A DNA stretch of 64,000 nt from contig NZ_JAFREP010000013.1 of the NCBI RefSeq assembly GCF_017377855.1, forward strand, positions 293,015 through 357,014, written 5' to 3'. The notes below the pieces were generated by a model that worked only from the letters and a program-made list of their open reading frames with translations, was not told the DNA's origin and searched no databases. The translations under genes were made by a program, and so were the position numbers. The DNA comes from Acanthopleuribacter pedis (lineage in GTDB: Bacteria > Acidobacteriota > Holophagae > Acanthopleuribacterales > Acanthopleuribacteraceae). Below are positions 1 to 7,903 of this stretch, piece after piece; position 1 is the stretch's first letter; every line of letters starts with the position of its first letter.

Positions 1-3000
1 GCTCAAAGCGCGGGCCCCGCGGGTCGCTCGGCACCTCGGGCCGCTCAAAATAACCGTGGCGCCGCAAGATTTCGGTGTCGTCCTCAAGCACCACCACCTC
101 GGCGTCTTCCTCGTCGGCCAAACGTTCCACAACCGACCAGGCGATGTTCATTTCAGCTTGGTTGGGGGTCTGACCCGGTTCAAGCCAACGGAACAGGAGA
201 TCGTAATGGGGGATCCACTTGCCCTCGGCGTTCAGCACCTCGCCGGTAAAGGGATCGGTCCCCACCAAGCCGGCGCCGTAAAAACCCGCCCCGGAATAGG
301 GCACCTTCAAGTGGCCCTGAAACCCGGTGGTGCCGCGGTAATAGTAGGAAACACTGTTGCCGGCGCGGACGATGTCGTAAACGGCGGCGCCGTTAATCGG
401 CAAAAATCCGTTGGCGCGCCCTTCGCCGAGGGTGCGGTGGTTGCCCCACCAAAACGGGGTCAACCCGCGCTCGATCAGGTAGTTCAGGTCGGCGCGGTTA
501 CCTTGGTAGTGGTCGGCGGGCTCACGCAGAGAGTGAACGTATTGGGACGACCAAGCGTAATCCAACAGAAGCTGCGTCGATGCGGCCTGCAGGGTGAGTT
601 GAAACAAACCATAAGCGGCAACGGTAACAAAACCGGCCTTGCCCAGCTTGTTTTTTCCCTGGGGTTGATCCGCAACGGTGCTTTCGGTAACTACCTGAGC
701 GGTGGTAAACAACCCGGTCACCTCGGGTTGATAAGGGTTAAGCGGCGCGGTTACGTCCTTGGTGAATTGCAACAGCCCGAGGTTACCGGGCGGCAGTTCT
801 TGATGAATCGGCCGCTCGTAGGCCAGTTCCAGGGTAAAAGGCCCGCCACCGTCAACAATATTGATGGTGACGGCGTCGAGTGGGTCGTGAGCCAAACCGG
901 CGAGCGGGGCGACCTGCTCACGCAAAGCCTTGGCCTGGTCGAGGGCAAAGCCGGCAAACTGAACCTCGCGACCAAAACCGTCTCGGCCCGCGCGCACCTT
1001 GAGGACGGTATCGCCCAATTCAAGGCGTGTTTCGGAAAAACCGAGCCGCACCTGGTTGGGGCCGGTTCGCACGCTGTCCAATAAACGCCGGTGCTGTTTC
1101 CCATCGGGCGTGGTCAGCGCAAGTGAAAAAACGTCGCCGGGTTCACCATCGAGCACCATGGAAAAGCCGCCGCTGAGGAGGGTGTTGGTCCAACTGTCGG
1201 CGGTGTTTTGGTTAAGCACGATCAGTTGGGATCGGTGCGGGTAACTGCCCCCCGGGGCGATCAGGGTGATGTTGCCGTTTTCGAGCGCAAGGTAGAAGCG
1301 GGCCAAGTCCAACGTCTGGTCCATGGCGCGGGTTTGGGTGGCGAAGGGCAGGGTTACCGCTTGCTCGAGCTTGGCGCCGTCGGCGCTGAGTAAGCTGGTG
1401 GCGATGTGGAGTTGGTAATCGCGGTCGGGCAACAACGCGGTGGAACGCACTTGAAGTTGATACTTGGCGGCATGGTAGCGCAGCGTGAGCGGTATATCCT
1501 GGTTGCCGTCACTGAGCCGAACAGCCTGGCTCCAAACAGTTTGGTCCGCGGCGAGGGCACGGCTAAAGTTTAACCGGATAATTTGCCAAGGCGGCACGAG
1601 GAGCGGGCGCTGCTCGGGTTCGACCTGGAGCAGGGAAAATTCGGGCATAGCCAAGGCCACATCCAAGGGCGCGAGAAGATCCCTTCCACTGGTGACGGGT
1701 AAATCCACGGTGGCAAGCCGTTGGGAAACCGGATCGAAGGCGCGCAAGGTTTGGGCTGAATCGCGCTGGTGGACGAAAAAGCGGTAGCGCCCATCGTCGC
1801 CCGCGCGACCAAACCAGGGATGGAAATCGCTCGACAGGAAGGTACCGGGTTGGGCCGTGCCGTTGGTGCGAACGGTACCACGCAGTTCGGAAACGGCCTC
1901 GCTCAGGTGAACCAAAGCGTAAGCGGCCGAGGTGGTCATCTCGGTTTGGGTGGGCTCGTTGCGCCAGGATCCATCCTCGTGAACAAAAACCGCGGCCAGG
2001 ACCCAGCGGTCCGTATCGTGACGCAGCAGAAGCACGGAACCACCCGCCGAACGCGCGTACGCGAGTTGGGGTGCACCCGTTAAAGGTTGACTAAAGTCCG
2101 CCCGAAACATCGCAAGCTGGGTCGCGCCGACGGGGAGCGACAGGGTTAGCGCGGGATTACCACGTAACTGGACGGCACGCGGCGGCAGACCGCCGGCCGG
2201 TTGGGGGCCAAAATCAAAGTGCAGGCCGTCTTGGTCAAAGGTGTTGTTGTAGGAGAAATTCTCGGCAGGTAACTGACCACTCACGGGGCGAAAAGCGGTG
2301 GTGGCGGAACGAGTTCGACCACCGTCCGCGCTGGTGCGCATCTTAAAGGAAAGGGTGCCGACGGCTTGGTTTTCGCCGGGAACTCGGTAAAGCTGCACGT
2401 CGAGGGGATAAGCGGGAAGGTCGCTACCGCCATCATAGGTTTGGCGAATTTCATCGGCAAAAATCACGGCATGGCTACCCGAGGGGAAATCACCGGAAGC
2501 GACAAGACTGACGTTGGTCGCGGCCTCTTGGCTGGGCGAAACAACCTCGGGGTCGGTTTTAATCGAACGAAAATCGGTGTAAGACGACGGGTGCAGCGCG
2601 GTACGTTGTAAGCGATCACCAACGGCGGGCACGGCCATGCCCACATCGGGCGCGGCAACCAGCCAGGAACCGGCGCCGACATCAGGTACATCGATGTCGA
2701 GACGGGTGCCCGCCGCGGAGGAAACCGCGACGACCCGCCAGTTCGCGCCCTCTTGCTGCAACAGGACCAAGGGCGTTCCCGCGGGCGGGCCGCGCTCAAG
2801 CTGAACCGAACCCAAAACGCGACCACGCCCCTCGGCACCGAGCAGGGCGAATCCTTTCAAGGGCGACCAGCCGAGCGGTAAGAGCAGGGGCAAGGCCTGT
2901 TCGCCAAACAGCCCGGCCTGAACGCTGCCGCTAAAACCAGAAAGCGTCAACGCAACACCTGGCAGGTCAACGGGTAACGCGAGCGATTGCGCCGCGCCGC

Positions 3001-4084
3001 GGGCGGTCAGGCGTATATCGTGAAAACGCAAGCCGCCACCGCGGGTGACGGCGGCGCGACGCTGGAGCGGCACGTAATCGGGATGATGGATCGACAGGGT
3101 TAGCGGCGATCCATTGAGATAGCCGTCAAAGCGACCGTCGCTGTTGCTGACGGCGGTAACCGAGGTCGTTGGGGAACTCAGGACAACAGGGACCCCCGCC
3201 AGGGGGTAACCCGTCGCATCATCTAATACTTGGCCGAAGACAAACAAAGGAAAATCCACCGGTACCGACTGATCCCGTTCCAGCACATTTCCGTACCGAT
3301 CACGGGCACGGTAAGAAACCGGGACAAAATCGCGATCACCGGCGTGGGTAAAGGTTTGGGAAAAAACGCTTCCATCGGCAACACGAAAAACCTCAACCCC
3401 GGCCACACTCAGGGTTTGCTGCACCAACGCGTCGGGATTTTCCGGGGTGACGGCGACGGAATAGGCCCCAAAAGCGGCGATCCGTTGCGGCAGATTGAGG
3501 ACGACCTCGGGTTCAGCCGCGCGATGGTAAACAGAGACGACGCGTTCGCGTTGGTTGCCCGCGGCATCCGAAAGCAGGTAGGAAAAATCATTGCGACCTT
3601 CACGCAAGGGAAGATCGCGATCAAAAAACTGGAAGCCGTTTAAGGCAACGGGAACACCATCCCGCGTAAGGGTCAGCGCCTCGGGGACATTGTCGCCCAC
3701 CCGACCAAAAACGGTCACCTGGGTTTGGTTGGTGTAAAAAGGCAGCGCGGGTTGATCCACCACCAGGCTGGGCGCGGTTTGGTCAAAGACCAAGGAATGT
3801 TTGAAGGTTTGCGCGGGTAGGGTGGGGTGAGAAACGCGAAAGAGGAGCGTATTCACACCTTCAACCAAGGGGATGTGCACCGAAAAATGGCCGGCGGCGT
3901 CCAGGGAAACTGGATTGCCGTTGAGCAACAAACCCGCGGAGGTGGGCGTAACCACCCCGGTCAGGGCGGCGCCGGCGGTGGTCTGGAAGCGATCAAAAGG
4001 GTGCAGTTCAAGGTTGACCGCATCCTGAGTCAAACTAAAGCCGGGCATAAGGAGAAAAGCAAAAACGAGGAGAACACGCTGCAT
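1..4084 (-). CDS. Large secreted Ig-like / carboxypeptidase-regulatory-like domain protein (3' end beyond window)
   Basis: One frame stays open on the minus strand from an ATG at 4084 to the left edge (1361 codons, no stop), checked in-frame at several points. A strong GGAGG sits 5 bases before the ATG. Residues 1-19 form a signal peptide (MQRVLLVFAFLLMPGFSLT). Visible blocks: Ig/glucodextranase-B-like repeats at about 25-190, carboxypeptidase-regulatory-like beta-sandwiches at about 280-345 (GQVLDDATGYPLAGVPVVL) and 730-800, and an SbsA-type Ig-like block at about 812-915. The last 200 visible residues are rich in Tyr and Trp and show no motif I recognise. Such N-terminal architecture is known from giant surface proteins including RHS/YD-repeat proteins; whether YD repeats follow cannot be seen. 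Likely a cell-surface or secreted protein. The plus-strand ORFs here are shadows. Confidence 0.85.
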   Translation of the reverse strand, partial: MQRVLLVFAFLLMPGFSLTQDAVNLELHPFDRFQTTAGAALTGVVTPTSAGLLLNGNPVSLDAAGHFSVHIPLVEGVNTLLFRVSHPTLPAQTFKHSLVFDQTAPSLVVDQPALPFYTNQTQVTVFGRVGDNVPEALTLTRDGVPVALNGFQFFDRDLPLREGRNDFSYLLSDAAGNQRERVVSVYHRAAEPEVVLNLPQRIAAFGAYSVAVTPENPDALVQQTLSVAGVEVFRVADGSVFSQTFTHAGDRDFVPVSYRARDRYGNVLERDQSVPVDFPLFVFGQVLDDATGYPLAGVPVVLSSPTTSVTAVSNSDGRFDGYLNGSPLTLSIHHPDYVPLQRRAAVTRGGGLRFHDIRLTARGAAQSLALPVDLPGVALTLSGFSGSVQAGLFGEQALPLLLPLGWSPLKGFALLGAEGRGRVLGSVQLERGPPAGTPLVLLQQEGANWRVVAVSSAAGTRLDIDVPDVGAGSWLVAAPDVGMAVPAVGDRLQRTALHPSSYTDFRSIKTDPEVVSPSQEAATNVSLVASGDFPSGSHAVIFADEIRQTYDGGSDLPAYPLDVQLYRVPGENQAVGTLSFKMRTSADGGRTRSATTAFRPVSGQLPAENFSYNNTFDQDGLHFDFGPQPAGGLPPRAVQLRGNPALTLSLPVGATQLAMFRADFSQPLTGAPQLAYARSAGGSVLLLRHDTDRWVLAAVFVHEDGSWRNEPTQTEMTTSAAYALVHLSEAVSELRGTVRTNGTAQPGTFLSSDFHPWFGRAGDDGRYRFFVHQRDSAQTLRAFDPVSQRLATVDLPVTSGRDLLAPLDVALAMPEFSLLQVEPEQRPLLVPPWQIIRLNFSRALAADQTVWSQAVRLSDGNQDIPLTLRYHAAKYQLQVRSTALLPDRDYQLHIATSLLSADGAKLEQAVTLPFATQTRAMDQTLDLARFYLALENGNITLIAPGGSYPHRSQLIVLNQNTADSWTNTLLSGGFSMVLDGEPGDVFSLALTTPDGKQHRRLLDSVRTGPNQVRLGFSETRLELGDTVLKVRAGRDGFGREVQFAGFALDQAKALREQVAPLAGLAHDPLDAVTINIVDGGGPFTLELAYERPIHQELPPGNLGLLQFTKDVTAPLNPYQPEVTGLFTTAQVVTESTVADQPQGKNKLGKAGFVTVAAYGLFQLTLQAASTQLLLDYAWSSQYVHSLREPADHYQGNRADLNYLIERGLTPFWWGNHRTLGEGRANGFLPINGAAVYDIVRAGNSVSYYYRGTTGFQGHLKVPYSGAGFYGAGLVGTDPFTGEVLNAEGKWIPHYDLLFRWLEPGQTPNQAEMNIAWSVVERLADEEDAEVVVLEDDTEILRRHGYFERPEVPSDPRGPRFE

Positions 4085-4479
4085 CACTACCTCCAACATA
4101 GGAGCGAGCCACAAAAAAAACATCCAAAACAAAACGAAAAACAACAAGAATCAAAAACAAAGCCGGCAATCCAGGCGGATCACATCGCGTAAACACCGAT
4201 GCGAAGGCAACGTATTCACGGCCGGTACCGCCAAAATTCCAGGCCAAAAATAATAAAGAAAGGGTTGATGGAACATACCACGAAAAGACCCTCGCGAAAA
4301 AAGAATCAACGGCTAATGCGGTGAAAGGCGTAGCAAACCATGCGTCCACGAACCTACGGCAGGGATGCGGCCCATCGTTTTCACAAAAATACGAAGGATG
4401 CCCGCCCATCCTCGCCACCAACGGGCGGGGCATGAGAATGCGTCGCAGGAATGTAAAACTTGGATCATGGGCTTGCTTA

Positions 4480-4497
4480 TAAGTAAACACTTACTTA
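4480..4497. promoter_or_regulatory. Probable TetR operator upstream of the tetR-like gene
   Basis: Palindrome TAAGTAAACACTTACTTA: perfect 7-base arms around ACAC, 8-base arms if flanking bases are counted. It ends about 20 bases before the tetR start codon. Its core TAAGTAAACACTTAC recurs with two changes at 5285-5299, just before the next gene, as expected if the TetR protein represses both units. Binding is inferred. Confidence 0.7.
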
Positions 4498-4518
4498 TTA
4501 TTCCTGTCGGAGGCTCGA

Positions 4519-5238
4519 ATGACCAAACAAACGCGCTTAAGCGCGGAACAACGCAGAAATTCGATCATCGCCGCCGCCTTGCCACTGTTTTCGTATCAGG
4601 GCTTTAACGGGACCACCACCAAACAAATCGCGGAGAAAGCGGGCGTCTCGGAAGCCCTGCTCTACCGCCACTTCCCCTCCAAGGAACACCTTTTCTCAGA
4701 GATTCAGGGCGGACTTTGCGACCAGACCCACCGCTTCTCCGAAATCATCCAAAGCCTTGAGCCATCTACCTCCACCCTGGTCAACAGCGTCCATTTTTTA
4801 CTGTCGGTGGTGTTCATCGGCGAACAAGACGCGCAACTCGCGGAAACCGATCCCCACCTCTACATCCCACGACTGATTACCCAGAGCTTGCTCGAAGACG
4901 GCACTTTTGCCCGCACCTTCTGGGACACCCACATCGAACTTTGGACCGAAAAATGGGAAGCCTGCGTCCACGCCTCGGTTGCGGCGGGCGATATGGTCGA
5001 TCCCGGCGTGGATCCAGTACTGCGCTGGTGGTTTACCCATCACCTCGCCATGTCTCTACGTCTGGTTCACTTACCACCCAAACCCGCGGTTGATTACGGC
5101 TTCGAACGCGCCGAAATCCTCGACCAGGCAGCGCGCTTTTCCCTGCGTGGTTTCGGCCTCAAAGACGAAGCCATCAAGGCCCATTACAACCCCGCCATGC
5201 TGCGGTTCTTCACCGAAACGCTGTTTGGCTCGGCTTAA
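4519..5238 (+). CDS. TetR/AcrR family transcriptional regulator
   Basis: A 239-aa protein of normal TetR length. Residues about 10-57 form the N-terminal helix-turn-helix (KQIAEKAGVSEALLYRHFPS), the hallmark DNA-binding block of the family; the rest is an all-helical ligand-binding and dimerisation domain without recognisable ligand motifs. GGAGG lies 5 bases before the ATG. It is the first gene of a co-directional set with a LolA-like protein, a beta-barrel and an MMPL transporter. Near-identical palindromes at 4480-4497 and 5285-5298 suggest that it represses itself and the transport genes. The inducer is unknown; a lipid or hydrophobic compound would fit the targets. Family assignment is secure; the regulon is inferred. 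Confidence 0.93.
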   Translation: MTKQTRLSAEQRRNSIIAAALPLFSYQGFNGTTTKQIAEKAGVSEALLYRHFPSKEHLFSEIQGGLCDQTHRFSEIIQSLEPSTSTLVNSVHFLLSVVFIGEQDAQLAETDPHLYIPRLITQSLLEDGTFARTFWDTHIELWTEKWEACVHASVAAGDMVDPGVDPVLRWWFTHHLAMSLRLVHLPPKPAVDYGFERAEILDQAARFSLRGFGLKDEAIKAHYNPAMLRFFTETLFGSA

Positions 5239-5284
5239 GCACCCCCCTATAAAACGCCCCCCCATGCAACATTCTCTCACTAAC

Positions 5285-5298
5285 TAAGTATGCACTTA
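5285..5298. promoter_or_regulatory. Second probable TetR operator, before the LolA-like gene
   Basis: TAAGTATGCACTTA: TAAGT/ACTTA inverted arms with a 4-base spacer, followed by C as in the first site. It lies 27 bases before the LolA-like start codon. It shares 13 of 15 bases with the copy upstream of the tetR gene. Confidence 0.65.
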
Positions 5299-5325
5299 CG
5301 AACTTATCCAAAAGGAGGCCTTTCT

Positions 5326-6102
5326 ATGAAGGCGGCTGTACTGGCTTTAAGCATCGCACTCACCTTGGGCGCCCTGCCCCTCGCGGCCCAGAGCCCGGAG
5401 AAAAAAGGTCTGGAGATCGCCAAAGAAAACGAAAAAATGAACGACGGTTTTGTCGGTGAATACGCCGAGATGACGATGGTTCTGATCAACGCCCACGGTG
5501 ACCGCATCGAACGCAAGATGACCACCCAAACCCGCGAGACCAAACGCGAGGGCGATCAATCGGTGTCTTTGTTCCTCTGGCCGGCCGATGTGAAAGGCAC
5601 CAAGATGCTGACGTGGACCTACAAAAAGAAAGACGACGATCAGTGGCTTTACCTGCCCGCGCTGAAACGGGTCAAACGGATCAGCTCGCGCAACAAGTCC
5701 GGCGCCTTTATGGGTAGCGAGTTCGCTTACGAGGACTTGGGTAGCCAGGAAGTGGAGAAGTTTAAACACAAGTGGTTGGAAGATACGCGGTTGGACGGCC
5801 GTGAGGTGTGGAAACTGCAGCGGATTCCCGTCAGTCGGAAAAGTGGTTACAGCAAACAGATTACCTGGGTCGACAAGGAATACCACAACCCCCTCAAAAC
5901 GGAGTACTACGACCGCAAGGGCGAGTTGATGAAAACGGCGACCTTCCGCGATTACCGCAAGCTGGGGGAGCACTGGCGCGTTCACGAAATTGAGATGAAC
6001 AACCACCAAACCAAAAAATCGTCGATTATCACCTGGTCCAAACGCGAGGTCGGCAAAGATTACGACGAATACGAATTCGAAAGCGACAGCTTGGTGAACT
6101 AA
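5326..6102 (+). CDS. Outer membrane lipoprotein-sorting protein (LolA-like fold)
   Basis: A 258-aa periplasmic protein. Residues 1-21 are a signal peptide (MKAAVLALSIALTLGALPLAA). The mature part matches the LolA-like family often encoded beside MMPL transporters: conserved stretches include SLFLWPADVKGTKMLTW, YLPALKRVKRISSRNKSGAF and MGSEFAYEDL. LolA-fold proteins carry lipid-modified or hydrophobic cargo across the periplasm. The ATG at 5326 is chosen over an upstream in-frame ATG at 5290 because AAAGGAGG lies just before it and the signal peptide then begins at residue 1. With the TetR regulator, beta-barrel and MMPL genes it probably forms an export pathway for a hydrophobic substrate. 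The cargo is unknown. Confidence 0.85.
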   Translation: MKAAVLALSIALTLGALPLAAQSPEKKGLEIAKENEKMNDGFVGEYAEMTMVLINAHGDRIERKMTTQTRETKREGDQSVSLFLWPADVKGTKMLTWTYKKKDDDQWLYLPALKRVKRISSRNKSGAFMGSEFAYEDLGSQEVEKFKHKWLEDTRLDGREVWKLQRIPVSRKSGYSKQITWVDKEYHNPLKTEYYDRKGELMKTATFRDYRKLGEHWRVHEIEMNNHQTKKSSIITWSKREVGKDYDEYEFESDSLVN

Positions 6103-6486
6103 GCAACACGGCGCTTGGTCACGCCCCGTGAAGGGGTTGATCAAACGCGGTAACGGGCTGGGAAAACATCGGATTTATCCCTCATTCCTTTTTCCAAGCC
6201 CAGCTTTTCCCAGGTAATTGGTAGAATCGACCCCATCACATGCGTTTTGACCCGAAATGCGCTCTTTACGGCGAAAAAACGAACGGGTGATGGGCCGTGG
6301 CAGCAACCTTCCACGCCGCCCACACACTTTTCGCCGTCTCGCGCGCGTCTCGGGCCCGCTCCTTGGAACGGGTGTTGGCAACGGAACCCTCCGCCCAACA
6401 CCGTGCCTGTTCCAGGCGGGTACCGCGATTTGGACGATCACGGCGCCCGCTCGCCCTCGATTCTCACCCATGTTGGAGGACCCCTC
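6103..6486. other. Intergenic stretch without a gene
   Basis: 384 bases between the LolA-like and beta-barrel genes. A 9-base inverted repeat (CTGGGAAAA at 6158-6166, TTTTCCCAG at 6205-6213) could form a stem with a long loop. An open frame runs through the second half into the downstream gene, but it has no start with a ribosome-binding site and its composition is not protein-like. Confidence 0.5.
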
Positions 6487-7788
6487 ATGAACCCGCACCA
6501 GCCAAGTCGAACCCGCAAATCGAATCTTGGTCTTTGGATCCTATCCCTTTGCCTGTTTCCGCTTTGTGCTGTCGACGCCTTCGCCAACCTGCGTTTTAAA
6601 GGGGAAGTCGCGCTCGAGAGCCGTCAATTCACCGACGACGACAACGATGAAACCACCGATGCCGGTGCCGCGCTGTTCACCCGGCTGGAAGCCACCTTCA
6701 AGCGCCGCCGCTGGCGCGCCTCGGTGCGCGGGATCGCCCGTTACGACGTCGAAGACGACAACCGCGAGATCTACGCGATTGAAGAGGCCTGGATTGGCTA
6801 CCGCGGCCGCGGATGGGAATTCCGCTCCGGTTACCAAATGCTGAACTGGACCGCCACCGAAGCCTTCCACCCGGCCGACTTCATCAACAGCCGTAACTAC
6901 GACAGCAACATCGAAAATGCCGAGAAGTTGGGCGAATTGATGATCTCTCTACGCAAGAGTTTGGGTCGTGGGGCGCTAACCTTTTATTATATGCCGCGTT
7001 TCGAGGAGCCGGAATTTCCCGGACCCAGTTCACGGCTTTCACTGGTTCCCGACGGGTTCGACCTGGGTCCCTACCGTATTTGGGAGGACGACGGCGATTT
7101 AACCCGCGACAAAAACGTGAATCAGTGGGGCGGCCGGTTTACGCAAACCCTCGACAACGTCGACCTCAGCCTGCATTACATCGATCATATCGAACGCAAT
7201 CTACCGATTGTCGTCCCCCTCGACGAAGACGATTTTCCCGACCCCGACGGCACCCTGGCGATTCCCATCTACCAGCGGGTGATTGATGTCGGCGGTACCT
7301 ATCTGCAAATCATGGGTCCCTGGATCGCAAAGGTCGAGTTCTCTCACAAGAACTTTGTCAAACCCGACGGTTTTTCACTGCTGCCGGAAATCTCCGATCA
7401 CGGCCAAGCGGCTTTTGGTTTGGAATACGGCTGGGCCACCGGAAGCGGCGCCGACGTGGTGTTGCTCTTTGAAGCCCAGGGTTTGATTGGTCCCGGCAAG
7501 GAACGCCGCGCCGAGCTCAACACGTTCCAACGCGACGTGTTGCTGGGCTACAGCCACGCCTGGAACGACACCATGGACCGCCAGTTGTTGGTCACGGTCA
7601 TCCACGATGTGGAGCGCAGCAACGAAACGCTGATCAACGCCCGTTATTCCCAACGACTGACCGACACTTGGAAAATTCAGGGCGGTTTCCGCATCGTGGA
7701 AGCACCGCCCAAGGAAGAAGACGCGGTGGGTCTGGAGCTGCTACACGAGGCCAACCAAGTCTATCTGACCCTTACCCGATTCTTCTAA
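6487..7788 (+). CDS. Outer-membrane beta-barrel protein of the MMPL export module
   Basis: A 433-aa protein. ATG at 6487 follows TTGGAGGA and opens a signal peptide (hydrophobic LGLWILSLCLFPLCAVDAFA at about 16-35). The mature chain alternates polar and aromatic residues in short strands (FKGEVALESRQF, WIGYRGRGWEFRSGYQML) and ends in LTLTRFF, a terminal aromatic typical of outer-membrane barrels. It resembles porin-like hypothetical proteins found between LolA-like and MMPL genes, so an outer-membrane role for the exported cargo is plausible. No catalytic motif is seen. A DUF1302 or alginate-export-type barrel is a possible family; I cannot assign it precisely. Confidence 0.75.
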   Translation: MNPHQPSRTRKSNLGLWILSLCLFPLCAVDAFANLRFKGEVALESRQFTDDDNDETTDAGAALFTRLEATFKRRRWRASVRGIARYDVEDDNREIYAIEEAWIGYRGRGWEFRSGYQMLNWTATEAFHPADFINSRNYDSNIENAEKLGELMISLRKSLGRGALTFYYMPRFEEPEFPGPSSRLSLVPDGFDLGPYRIWEDDGDLTRDKNVNQWGGRFTQTLDNVDLSLHYIDHIERNLPIVVPLDEDDFPDPDGTLAIPIYQRVIDVGGTYLQIMGPWIAKVEFSHKNFVKPDGFSLLPEISDHGQAAFGLEYGWATGSGADVVLLFEAQGLIGPGKERRAELNTFQRDVLLGYSHAWNDTMDRQLLVTVIHDVERSNETLINARYSQRLTDTWKIQGGFRIVEAPPKEEDAVGLELLHEANQVYLTLTRFF

Positions 7789-7903
7789 CGTCCCCCCCCT
7801 GCGCCGACGGCAACCGGACGCCGCCGGGGCACCACTTCTCAATCCGATTCGGTTAGCCCCGTCCATCACACCGACTCGGACCCCGTTCTAAGGAGCATGT
7901 GAT

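Noticed and set aside
56..3643. Several plus-strand ORFs of 80-342 aa
   Set aside because: They are antisense shadows of the continuous minus-strand gene, lack ribosome-binding sites and have no protein-like motifs.
5347..6144. 265-aa minus-strand ORF opposite the LolA-like gene
   Set aside because: Its codon pattern mirrors the plus-strand gene, which has a signal peptide and family motifs.
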